Shown piece after piece: positions 21,983 to 31,821 of a stretch of 64,000 nt of DNA; within the stretch, counting starts at the first letter, position 1, and each line of letters starts with the position of its first letter. The DNA is taken from assembly GCA_022457065.1 (NCBI GenBank), contig JAJGBQ010000004.1, positions 496,001 through 560,000 of the forward strand. Reading direction: 5' to 3'. The notes under the pieces are model-generated. The model had not been told where the DNA came from. It worked only from the letters and a program-made list of their open reading frames with translations, and did not search any database. This stretch comes from Curvularia sp. ZM96. Taxonomy: Eukaryota; Ascomycota; Dothideomycetes; Pleosporales; Pleosporaceae. Made by a program: the position numbers and the translations under genes.

Positions 21983-24117
21983 TTATCTTTCCGTAACTCC
22001 CTCAAACGATGGGTCCTTTACTGAACCACCAGCGTCGCCGAGACCAGCCACGGGACGGTTGTATGACCATCCTGCAAACTGCTGCTGCATAGTCTGGGAG
22101 AGCATTGGGCCATCGACGTAGGAATCTGTTGGCGCCTCGGAGGTGAACTCGCGGTCAAAGTTGGCAGTATCCTTTGCGTCGACCTACGGTCTGTTAGCAT
22201 CTGTGGAAATAGAGGTGTCTGGACTTTACGCACCACATTGGGCTTGAAGCTAGGCTCATACTTCCTCTCGAGCAGCTTTCGCCAATCGATGCTGTGGAAG
22301 AAGTAGTGTGCCTTGATCTCCGCCGCGCCCTTTGCGCCTAACCGCTTGTCGGCGTTGCGGTCAAGCAGACGAGTCAAGAGGTCGCGCGCAGCCGGCGGTA
22401 CAACCTCAGGACCTGGGAAATGAAGAGGCTCGGTAAGAATCTTGCGGTACATGTCGTTGGTGTTCTCATCGTAGAATGGTGGCAGGCCAGTCAACATCTC
22501 GTACAGCAGCACACCAAGCGTCCACCAATCGACGGCCTTGGTATATCCAGCACCCGTAAGAAGCTCAGGAGCAAGGTATTCTGGAGTTCCACAGAACGCT
22601 AACGAAATATTAGTAATGAGATCGAACACAGGGAGGGTCCTAAATACGTACTGTTGGTCCTATCTTCATCCTTCATGTCGAGCTTGCAGAGACCAAAGTC
22701 GCAGAGAGCAATGTGTCCAGTGTAATCAAGCAGAATGTTCTCTGGCTTCAGGTCACGGTAAATGACATTGAAACCGTGCAGACATTCCAGAGCACAGAGA
22801 AGTTCAGCAGCATAGAATCGTGCTCGGTTGATGTCGAAGCGCTGCTCCTTTTGGAGGTGGTGGAAAAGCTCGCCGCCATTGACGAATGCTAGGACTAGAT
22901 ATAGCTTCTCTGGCGACTGGAACGAAAACTTTAATGGCACAATGAAAGGGTTGTTAATCTGAGCTAGTACTGAACGTTCAGCAAGAGTATGCGCAACTTC
23001 GGACCGGGAGATGATGTGTGCTTTGCGGATGGTCTTGAGGGCGTAGATTCGGTGCGTGTCTTTCTTCCTGTTTTTTTGTGAGTACGGTGAAATTAAAGTG
23101 TAAAAAAAAGGTAATACATACTGTACTTGCATGACTTTTCCAAAACTGCCCTTGCCCACGACCTTTAGGAGCTCAAAGTCGTCGATTGACAGACGGTCCT
23201 GTCGGTTTTCGACAAAGTTGACACCAACCTTCATCTGACCGCTACCAAACTGCACGGGTATCCAATCGGCACCAGCCTGGCCAGCGCCCTCTTCCTTTGA
23301 GGACTTTGCATCTTGCTGTTGCTCCTCGAACCGTGGAGTGATCCTGAGGGTACCAATGAATATGTCTTCACTGCGACCAGCGGTAGGCGCTGCGGAGGGG
23401 TTTCGGATGTAAAGCGAGACAGTAACGTCGGTAGCGCGAGAAACATCGAACTTGTACTGGGTGTTGCTGCCAGCCCAAAGCGGGTTCTCGGGTGTACCTG
23501 AGACGGCGTTGATGAAGACCTGTTGCTTGTCGAAGTCGACTAGGGCATAGGGGAGATGTTTCGAGGAGTAGCGGCCGTGAATGGTAGGCGCTGCGTTGAT
23601 GCTGCCAGCAGCAGACTGTGGGCGGCCGGCGTAGGAGCCAGCGGCGTTGCGAGAAGACGAGCCAGGGCGCACCGAGCCAGCGACCGACAGACCGCCACCC
23701 TGGGACAAGGAGCCCTGGTGGTGGGCTTGGCCGCTAAATTGCTGTTCGGCGCCCGGGGGCAGCGAGAACTTTTGGCCTTCGTGGAGCGTGACTATGAGGA
23801 TACCTGGGCGAAGGGGCTGTGCGGGCGCGGATTGTGCGTCTGGGGCAGTTGGGTCAGCAGGAGGCGAGAGCGGGGTGGGAGCGGGCATGGGTACCAATGC
23901 CATTGTCCTTTGCTTCTGTGAGGCTGCTGGCATGGCTTGAGGCCTTGGGCGTGGCTTGGTTGTCGACTATTGTGGACGTCGACGAGGAGCGACTGAATGT
24001 GTTGGCAAGCGGCGCAAGGTGCGTCTCCTTGAGTTCTGCAGCAGGCGGTTAGAGGCATTTTCGAGGGGCATGTGCGGGCGAGGAGAGAGACGGACTCTTG
24101 GTGAGCTTCCAGGACAT
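21983..24117 (-). CDS. sch9: AGC-family serine/threonine kinase Sch9 (C2 + kinase domains)
   Basis: Proposed exons, minus strand: 24117-24096, 24035-23968, 23915-23122, 23067-22652, 22598-22234, 22183-21983; 621 residues. A C2-like domain spans about 150-270. The kinase domain starts near 277 with GKGSFGKV, then [10 protein letters not shown] (catalytic Lys), [15 protein letters not shown] and activation loop [14 protein letters not shown]. The C-terminal hydrophobic motif is FAGWSY, the site TORC1 phosphorylates in yeast Sch9. This kinase links nutrient state to ribosome production and stress resistance. The body of the gene is certain. The first two exons (MSWKLTK, then [10 protein letters not shown]) are less so: the first donor is the weak GTCCGT and the second is GTCGAC; an alternative start is the ATG at 23933. 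The 22-nt first exon faces the Ada2 gene. Confidence 0.9.
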
Positions 24118-25052
24118 GGTTGCGGCAGCTCGACGGCAGGTGGGTGCAGAAAGACAGACAGACGGATACGGTCAGAGGGTGGAGACTTGGGGGCGAGCGG
24201 CGAGCGGCGAGCGGCGAGCGAGGAGGGGGCGCACCAAGGGCACGGCGGCGCAGCTTATGAGGACAGACTGGCGGAGTCGCGTTGGGTCAGCGGCGAGGGG
24301 GAAAAGGAGGGCAGAACAAAGGTCCAGGGAGGGTCGAGGGTGGCAACGTGTCTGGTGTCCGAGAGCCGCCCAGGCGTTTGAATGAAGGGCTCTCCAATGC
24401 TCGAGATAGCGTCCTGGTCTCACGTTTGAGGGGTCATTGGGTCGCTAGCCCCAATCTCGGCCGGCAGACCAGGTCGTGTTTCCCGCACTGACACGCCAAT
24501 CCGTGCCTGCTCTCATTTCCCAGTGTTGCGAGCCCCCGAGAGCGACGACACGCCTGGCACGTCTTCTTTTCTATTTCGCGCCGGCGACAATGACTGTACC
24601 GAGACGCGACAGCCTGTAACAACGTGCCTGCGCCTGCGCCTGCACCTCACGCTGCCCGCCTCGGCTGCAGCTGCCGCCCCCAGCAACCTCACGCGCGTCC
24701 TGCTGCCTGCATCCATGCCCTGTACTGTCCACACCACACGCCATCCACGCTCCTCAGCGCCCGCCCTGCTGCCCGACATCGCATCGACATCTCCAGACCT
24801 GGAGACGTGCAACCGTGCACCCGTGCGGTCCTGGAGCCCTGTCCCGCCGTGTTGCAGCCCAGCTGGCGGCTTTACCGCTAGTCTTCCGCGCAACTGACAC
24901 GCGCGTTTGCAGCTGCGCAGCGCACCAGCCACAACTGCCCGTCTCACCTCCGCGCGCGACCCCAGCCCTGACCCCAACGGACCGTGTGTTGCCGTGTCGT
25001 GTGGCGACGACGCTCCTTCACTTGCTTACCGACTGCCACATAGCGGGGAACC
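24118..25052. other. Divergent promoter region of sch9 and ada2
   Basis: About 930 bp, GC-rich, with four perfect copies of a 7-base repeat at 24193-24220. Open frames on both strands (for example 24523-24897 plus) are Pro/Ala/Arg-rich by-products of high GC content. Probably long 5' UTRs and two promoters. Confidence 0.55.
24193..24220. repeat. Heptanucleotide tandem repeat (GCGAGCG)4
   Basis: Four perfect head-to-tail copies in the sch9 upstream region; such tracts vary in length between strains. Confidence 0.85.
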
Positions 25053-26646
25053 ATGGGCGTCATCAAGAAGAAGACCGGCGCGCGGGGCACCGAGGGTGGT
25101 ACCAAGTACGTCTGCGATGTGTGCTCGTCCGACATCACGTCCACGGTAGGTTGCTGTCTTGTCTTGCCCCCTCATCTCACTGCGCGTGTGCTCATCCTCG
25201 CGACAGGTCCGCATACGCTGCGCCGAAGAGGTCTGCCATGAGTACGACCTCTGCGTGCCATGTTTCGCCGAGGCCAAGGCAACAAAGGACCACCAGCCCG
25301 CCAAGCACAAGTTCAAGGTTATAGAACAACACTCGATTCCTATTTTTACAGAGGATTGGGGCGCCGACGAAGAACTCGCTCTCCTCGAGGGCGCAGAGAC
25401 CTATGGCCTGGGCTCATGGGCTGACATCGCCGACCACATTGGCGGCTTCCGTGAAAAGGACGAAGTACGAGACCACTACATCGACACCTACCTCAACAGC
25501 TCCTGCTTCCCCCTACCGGAGCACTGCAGCAAGGATGACACCGAGCTCAGCACCCGGATACCGCGCCACGAGTTCCAGGCAAGGAAGAAGCGGAGAATCG
25601 AGAAGAAGAAAGAGGAGGCCGCCAGTCGCGAGCCAGAGGCGCCCAAGCAGAAGCCCACGGCGAGTGTCCCCGCCTGCCACGAGGTCCAAGGCTACATGCC
25701 CGGTCGTCTGGAGTTTGAGACGGAATACTTCAACGAAGCAGAGGAGGCGGTCCAGCACATGCAGTTCGACCCGGGTGACGGCATCAATCCCCGGACCGGC
25801 GAGATTGAGCCTGAAATGGAGCTCAAGATGGTCATCATGGAGATCTACAACCACCGCCTCGACGCCCGTGTGGAGAGAAAGAAGATTATATTCGAGCATC
25901 AGCTGCTCGAGTATCGCAAAAACCAGTTGGCAGACAAGAAGCGCACCAAGGAAGAGAAGGATCTCATGAACAAGGCCAAGCCGTTTGCGAGAATGATGCT
26001 GCATGCCGACTTTGAGCAATTCTGCAAAGACCTGGAGTACGAGCACAACCTGCGACAGGCCATCTCGCAGCTACAGGAATGGCGTAACATGCAAATCACA
26101 AGCCTCAAGGCCGGCGAGAAGTACGAACAGGAAAAGCAGCAACGGCAGACCAGACCACCGCCCATTGGCCAGTTCGACCGTCTCGCTTCTAGCAGAATGG
26201 CCAAGCCCCAGCCGCCTTTTGAGCAGCCATCGGCCGCCACTGCATTGCTTGCCCAAGACCTTCCGCTACACATCAAGCAGAGCAGCGGACTGTCTACACC
26301 GCCACCCGACCGGGCACCCAACGGCGCTAACGGCGCCTTGACGCCTCAGTTTACAAAGACCAAATTTGTGCCCAAGCCGCTTCCTAACACAGTGCCCCTC
26401 AAGTTTGGCAAAGAATCAAAAGCAGATCTCCAGCTGCTCAATTCCGAGGAAGTGGAGCTATGCAGTGTGTTGCGCATCATGCCAAAGCCCTATCTTGCGC
26501 TCAAAGAGACAATTATTCGCGCAGCCATCAACAATGGGGGTGCACTTAAGAAGAAGACCGCCAAAGAGATTTGCAAGATTGACACGAATAAGTCATCGCA
26601 GCTGTTTGAGTATTTTGTGCACAGTGGATGGATAGCAAGGGCTTAG
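25053..26646 (+). CDS. ada2: SAGA/ADA complex transcriptional adaptor Ada2
   Basis: Two exons, 25053-25145 and 25207-26646; 510 residues. A ZZ zinc finger (CDVCSSDIT... [16 protein letters not shown]) covers about 20-65 and is split by the intron. A SANT domain ([20 protein letters not shown]) follows at about 77-125. The middle is basic and coiled-coil. A SWIRM-type helix bundle ([19 protein letters not shown] to [10 protein letters not shown]) ends the protein. This order defines Ada2, which binds Gcn5 and Ada3 and stimulates histone H3 acetylation in the nucleus. Length is typical. Divergent from sch9. Confidence 0.96.
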
Positions 26647-27157
26647 GGAGCTGGCGTTGAGGAGGATGAAGTTGCTGATTAGAAGGCGTCTAGGTACTGG
26701 TATACCCTGGTCACGGGAGGCGTTATAAGTCCATAGATGGCATTATCGCTTGCGCTTCACTTGTTGAATCCATATTGTTCATGCGCCTCTCAGGGGACGC
26801 TTATTACCAATGTCGCGGTGTAGTCCATCTCCCCCTTGGTTTGGCGATGGCTGTCCAAGCTCCTCGCTACCCTAGCGACCGCTGACCATAAACAAACGGG
26901 GTTCTCTCTCTCCCATGGTTCTCCACGTATTCCCATAACCTCACGCCACACCCATCATGAATTTCTAATTAAATCCTCCGATTCCTCGGGACTGTGGAAC
27001 TAGCGAAGTTATCGACAAAGCAATATTCGCCCACCCTTGCACAACGCCTGACATCATTCGTCGGCTAGCCGTGCCTGACCGACTGGACCACGTCCCGCAG
27101 GCAACTCCCCGATCTACCTCCCTGCATCCAAGCCAAAGTTGCGCCACTCCACCGAAC
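26647..27157. other. Intergenic, nothing recognised
   Basis: About 510 bp holding the ada2 3' end and the promoter of the next gene. Nothing else seen. Confidence 0.5.
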
Positions 27158-28366
27158 ATGCCCGGACCCTATACCCTCTCACCTGTTCATACACGTGGAG
27201 AGTCACAGAACAGCTGCGTGGGCTCGACACGGCGGTACTCGCTTGCGCCTGAAACCACTGCTCACCAGCTGATTGATTCAGATGCGCACGAGACCCGTAA
27301 GCGCTCCCGACATGGCGACAACGCTGCAGCAAACCCGTGGACCGACTATTCTATGACGAACACGCGCGGGACCGACAACAAGAGTCCACCTCCACTTGCC
27401 AACGAGCGCTACGAACTGGCTGGGGGCATGGATAGGCCGCAACCCTTCGCAAGGCGAGACGGCGATTACGACGACTACTTCAACCTTCAGAGTCAACGCG
27501 GCACATGGTCCATACCGCCTACTCCCCAAGTTGGCCTTGCGACACAACCGGCAGGCGGAGAGATGCAAACAACTCCGAGCGGGAGCAAGCCGTGGTCGTT
27601 CATGAGCCTCGTTGGCGGAGTAGCTGGCAAGCTGTTTGAGTTCTGTACGGTGCCTTTCCGCGGGTTCCAAGCAGGTGGAGGACAGAAATACAACATCGAT
27701 TCACACGGTGATGTAGCAGAGAAACTAGGCCTGCAAGACGATCCTTACAAGCCAGGTCCGGTCCAACAACCGACACCCGGCACCTTTCCGAGCGACGACT
27801 ACGGCGTTCAATCGATAGACTCTATTACTCCCGACCGACCGCGATTAGCAAAACGACTACGCACAACGGACAACTGGATTATGGTAGGCCAAGACTGCGA
27901 GATGGACTCGAGACCAGGTACACCGCGGTTATCAGAACGAAGAACTCCCGGCCACGGGCGCTCGCCTTCGCAAATCCCACGCCCTGTCTCACGCGCAAAC
28001 GCCGCTACACCATCACAAAAGCGACCCTCCCTCATCCCCGTCTCCCGACGCTCAACGGTCGACCGCCGCTCTTTCCACAACAATAACACAACGTATTCAC
28101 CCGTCACGCCCGCCTCATCCCGATCCTTCAACAACAACCGCCTCAGCTTCGGCTCGCCGGGCCTTCACGAACGCAGTACGAGTAGTTTTGCCAGCCCCCT
28201 GTTAGCGCAAGAGAGCCAGCGGCTTATCGATAAAGTGCGTAGAGAGGAGCTGGAAGAGGATGAGCGGCTGCGCAGAATGAGTCTTCAGATGACGGCTATG
28301 TTGAAGGAGGCGAATGAGGCGTTGGGGTCGAAGTTTGAGATAGAAATGTTTGAGGATGAGGATTAA
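27158..28366 (+). CDS. Disordered protein of unknown function, probably nuclear
   Basis: Single exon, 402 residues from the ATG of MPGPYTLSPVH; the frame extends further upstream but without another ATG. Mostly Ser/Pro/Arg-rich and disordered, with many SP/TP sites that suggest kinase targets, and basic patches (RKRSRH, KRLR) that could be nuclear signals. One compact hydrophobic block, PWSFMSLVGGVAGKLFEFC followed by PFRGFQAGGGQ, stands out and is likely the conserved core. The C-terminal 60 residues form a charged helix (KVRREELEEDERLRRMSLQM). No known domain is recognised, and the role cannot be told. Confidence 0.75.
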   Translation: MPGPYTLSPVHTRGESQNSCVGSTRRYSLAPETTAHQLIDSDAHETRKRSRHGDNAAANPWTDYSMTNTRGTDNKSPPPLANERYELAGGMDRPQPFARRDGDYDDYFNLQSQRGTWSIPPTPQVGLATQPAGGEMQTTPSGSKPWSFMSLVGGVAGKLFEFCTVPFRGFQAGGGQKYNIDSHGDVAEKLGLQDDPYKPGPVQQPTPGTFPSDDYGVQSIDSITPDRPRLAKRLRTTDNWIMVGQDCEMDSRPGTPRLSERRTPGHGRSPSQIPRPVSRANAATPSQKRPSLIPVSRRSTVDRRSFHNNNTTYSPVTPASSRSFNNNRLSFGSPGLHERSTSSFASPLLAQESQRLIDKVRREELEEDERLRRMSLQMTAMLKEANEALGSKFEIEMFEDED

Positions 28367-29064
28367 AATGGAGTGGGCTGGAATCGTCTAGCAGGGGAGA
28401 GGGAAAGTGAGATGAGAAGCGGAAGCGGAAAAGATGACCGATACCGAGAGGGTCTCCTGCTAACCCGGGTGGCCGTGGCCCTTGTGCAAACCACTATCAT
28501 TCAAGGTATTGGATACAAATAATAACGGTCGTTCTTTTATTTTCTTCTTTTTTCCTTTTCATGGAAGTATACTTGGCGTTTTTCTGTTTCCTCACGCTTT
28601 CAGTCTTTCGTTTTTGGTTTCATGGGCAGCGGGAGTATAGCTAAGATTGCAAGCAAGTTTTTTCTCTTTACGCGTGTGAAGAATGAATGGGGAAATGGCT
28701 GTTTGAGCAGCTGTGTGTATATAGCAATGTTGTGGGGTATGAGGAGGTAGAAATGAGAATCTCTTTCCACGTGCTTGTGCTGGGTGTGCGATGTTCATTG
28801 TGATGAGAAACAGAGATAGTGAACTATTTGGGCAGTGAAGAACGTACGAGGGCAATGCAGTTAGATTGAGGTGTTTGGTGCGAAGCGTCTGGCGTCAGAT
28901 TTAGAGAAATCAAGAAAAACTTTAAGATGTATATCTATGCTCGTGATAATGGTATGTGAAAGATAGGTAGATGGTAAGAGATCAAAGTGTATGTACATGC
29001 AACAAAAGGATATCTCGATCCTCTCTATGAAACTGCATTATTCCCCAAGAAAAGACAGATAGTA
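28367..29064. other. Intergenic between convergent genes
   Basis: About 700 bp with T-rich tracts (for example 28536-28560) that fit 3' UTR and polyadenylation functions. An open frame at 28592-28855 (minus) has no family signal. Confidence 0.5.
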
Positions 29065-30014
29065 TCAACCAAGCAATCTTGCCAAACCACCACCCAAGTT
29101 AACACTTAGACTGAAGCTCAACTTCACGCCCTTTGCCTGCGCCGAAAACTCGCGAGAGTGGTCGCTCCATTCCCTGCGCAGCTGGGCACGCTGCTGGAGA
29201 ACACTTGGTCTTGTCTGCGGACCTGCCGCCTTACCACTTTCTCTCCGAGTCAACTGCTTTGGATGCGCGTCTTTTGTGTCATTCATAATAGGATCCAGCA
29301 TAGCTTGTACGCCCGGAAGTTGATGTGGCGGTATATTCTCGTAGGTAAGCTTCCCGTCTTTTGATTGTAGGAGAAAGGCATAAAAGCGATACGGATGCAA
29401 GACTAAGCTGTGGACTTCAGACATGGACCCCTTTTCCAGCAGCTTGACGAGCGGTTTATAATTCCGCAGATCCCATACAGCGGCATTGTTCCCCGTTATC
29501 ATGAGGAAATTGCCGTCTGCGCCTAGTGACACAAGACGTGGTGAGTCAGTCCAGCCCCCATCTTTGATGTTGTTCTGCAATGCGGACACGAGTTTCTGAG
29601 GAAGGTTCTTCCAAAGATATGATGACCCGTCGTGGACAAAGAACGACTCGTTGTACGGGCCAAGGCAACACCGGAGCCTGGGTACATCGCGATTACGCGC
29701 GAAGATGAATTCAACCAGTTCTGTTGGAAGCCCTGAAGCATCGACGCGGTCTTTGCCATTGGTATCGTGCCAGGTGAGCAGGAAGCTGTCCTCAAACCCC
29801 AGGGCTACATGATGAACCTGCTTCAACTGCTCGTTGTTCAGGAACCTCGCCAGCTTCTTTGGAAGCCGTGTACTGCAGCAACATCAGCATACTATGGCTT
29901 TACACGAAACCACCCGAGGGTTTGTATTGAACGAAAGACATACTGCTCCCGTCTCGACGGACATTGGAAGAAGTGGCTGCCCCGCTGGCCAAATGTCAAC
30001 GTGGAGTCGCACAT
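29065..30014 (-). CDS. Unrecognised-family protein, paralogue A of a divergent pair
   Basis: Two exons, minus strand: 30014-29944 and 29872-29065; 292 residues, joined in phase 2 (SRRE-H-TRLPKKLARF). The motif order is S-F-F after a TFGQRGS-like start, then LRCCLGPYNESFFVHDGSSY, LWKNLP, GWTDSPRLVSLGADGNFLMI, and LHPYRFYAFLLQSKDG. The same order appears in the gene at 30450 on the other strand, and the intron sits at the same place and phase, so the two are duplicates. No known domain is recognised; the repeated G-x-D/N-x-S/G-F pattern hints at beta-propeller-like blades. No signal peptide or membrane segment. The C-terminal third is basic and Gln/Arg-rich. Confidence 0.8.
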
Positions 30015-30449
30015 TGCGCCGAAAACGTCGGGCTCGCTAAATGGAACGCGCGGTCTAGATCAGGGCAAGGCGGTGTGCAGATCTAGCATCAGTGGGTCGC
30101 TATAAAGCAGACGAAGAGGATACATAGATAGAAGTGTAAGAGCTATAATCAGGAGACCGTCTTGTCGAGCTCGCTTTGCCAAGCTTGATCATTTGCAGGG
30201 TCCAAACAGGAAAGCGACACAACGCTGTTATCCCTGCGGTACCAGGCAAACGTGTGCAGAAAGACTCTAAAAGCGCCACACGCCCCGTGAGCCAAGTACT
30301 AGCACTACTTGTAAGTCTACACAACGGGCACACCATTACAGACTAGGGCTCGTCACTGACCGTTGCGCTTTGAGTGTAGTTCACTGGGATTACACATGAC
30401 GTCATAGCCACTTTTCTTCCATCCAATCGCACCGCAACAGCCCGAGCAA
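30015..30449. promoter_or_regulatory. Shared promoter of the divergent paralogue pair
   Basis: The two start codons face away from each other across 435 bp. The segment holds a CRE palindrome at 30396-30405 and a CCAAT box at 30423-30427, both close to the plus-strand gene. Confidence 0.6.
30396..30405. promoter_or_regulatory. CRE/ATF-type bZIP site (ATGACGTCAT)
   Basis: A perfect 10-base palindrome with the core TGACGTCA, the site bound by fungal ATF/CREB-type bZIP factors such as Atf1. It lies 45 bases upstream of the paralogue B start codon. Binding is inferred from the motif only. Confidence 0.55.
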
Positions 30450-31821
30450 ATGAGCGGCAGCACACCGAGCAACACGTCCTTTTTCTCCTTTGGGCCCAAA
30501 GATAGCTTCGTGTCCAAGAGCTTTGTCGGGCTGCAATAGTACGTAAGCCGCATCAGCTCCAGTCTCTGCGTGATGTGCCTAACACACCCACCGTCGCAAT
30601 CTCCCGTCTAGCCTCCAGGACCTGCTGCTTAGCAGAGCAGTATCAGAAGTCCACTGGGCGGCTCTGGGCCCAGAGCCAGAGTCCTGGGTGCTCAGTGCAA
30701 AGGATGCGGCGGGGAAAAGCAGTATAAAATGGGGTTCGGCCATACCAAGTCGACTTCAGACGGTTCTCAATAAGACATGGCATTCGCCGCACCTACGAGC
30801 CTTTCTGGGCCCGGACGACTCATTCATTATATGGCATCCTGATCTTATTCGCTGGGGGAATCTGCCTGCGAGTCTGGAAGATGCACTGCAGTCATGGCTG
30901 ACGCCGTCTGGATGGCGAGTTGGGCCGCCACGAATGGTGACATGGGGCCCTGAAGGCGCTTTTTTCGCCATGAGCGAGTATGGCGATGTAGTGTACAAAC
31001 TTGGTGACAGCGACTCGTGGGAAATATACAAAGAGACGGTTGAAGAATGGAAGGCTGAAAAGGGGTTTCTCTGGAGCCAATTAGCTTTTATCGCCTTGGA
31101 TCCCACGAGTGCAGACCAGTTCATTGCTGTCCGGAATGATGGGACGTGGGCTGGCTCCATCGACGACATCAATGAAGACGCGCTCGAGGGCTTTGCGCTG
31201 AACTTCTTCGCCAGAGCAAAGAGCAAGCACAAGGCCAAGCCCAGCACGTCGCAGTCAACCGGGCAGATGCCAAACGGGACGTCAGAGTCCGCCGAGCAGA
31301 AAGAAAAAGCCGCAGTGCGAGCCTTGTACGAAAAGTGGTCTGCCGAAACAGCCGTCATGTTCGCCGCCGCATCAGCAGCATCCGCTGGCCCAAAACCAAA
31401 ACAGCCGCGGAAGCTACAGGTTCGCTCTCAGTCGAGCAGTTCAGACGCCTCGTCTACGCCGCCTCCACTACATCGCGTGCCTTCCTCCTCACCGAAACTA
31501 TTCACAATGTTCCCGTATCTACCTAACAGCGTCACCACGTGCAAGCTCCCAGCCTGCAAGATGCTCAAGTCAGAGGAGAATAGCATACATGCCTGTCAGC
31601 ACGACGTGGAAAAGTTACTTCGAGCAAGCGGTCTGTATAGTTATGAGTGGCTGCGCCAGGAGCGCTTGCGGTGGCACCCCGATCGCTTTGGACGGCTGTG
31701 CGACGAGGAGTGGAGGGAGACGGGAAAAAAGCTCGCAGGCGAGATGTTCAAGCTGATGAGTGTGTTGATGGAAGACCTCAAGAGCGATCAGACGCAGAGC
31801 AGCAGTAGCAGAAATCCGTAG
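30450..31821 (+). CDS. Unrecognised-family protein, paralogue B, with C-terminal J-like HPD segment
   Basis: Two exons, 30450-30538 and 30612-31821; 432 residues, joined in phase 2 (FVGLQ-Y-LQDLLL). It shares with paralogue A the blocks SFFSFGPKDSF, VHWAALG, LRAFLGPDDSFIIW, RWGNLP, GWRVGPPRMVTWGPEGAFF and a late ALDP...FIAVRNDGTW. After a disordered Ser/Pro/Lys linker it carries an extra segment of about 90 residues with two Cys (CKLPACK) and WLRQERLRWHPDRF followed by a helix (GEMFKLMSVL). The HPD set between helices resembles a J domain and the related motif at the C-terminus of NFKBIL1-type proteins. An Hsp70 contact is possible but unproven. Intracellular by lack of leader. Confidence 0.8.

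Noticed and set aside
24513..24977. Overlapping 120-150-codon frames on both strands between sch9 and ada2
   Set aside because: GC-rich sequence opens several frames at once; Pro/Ala/Arg composition, no homology and no ATG with consistent context.
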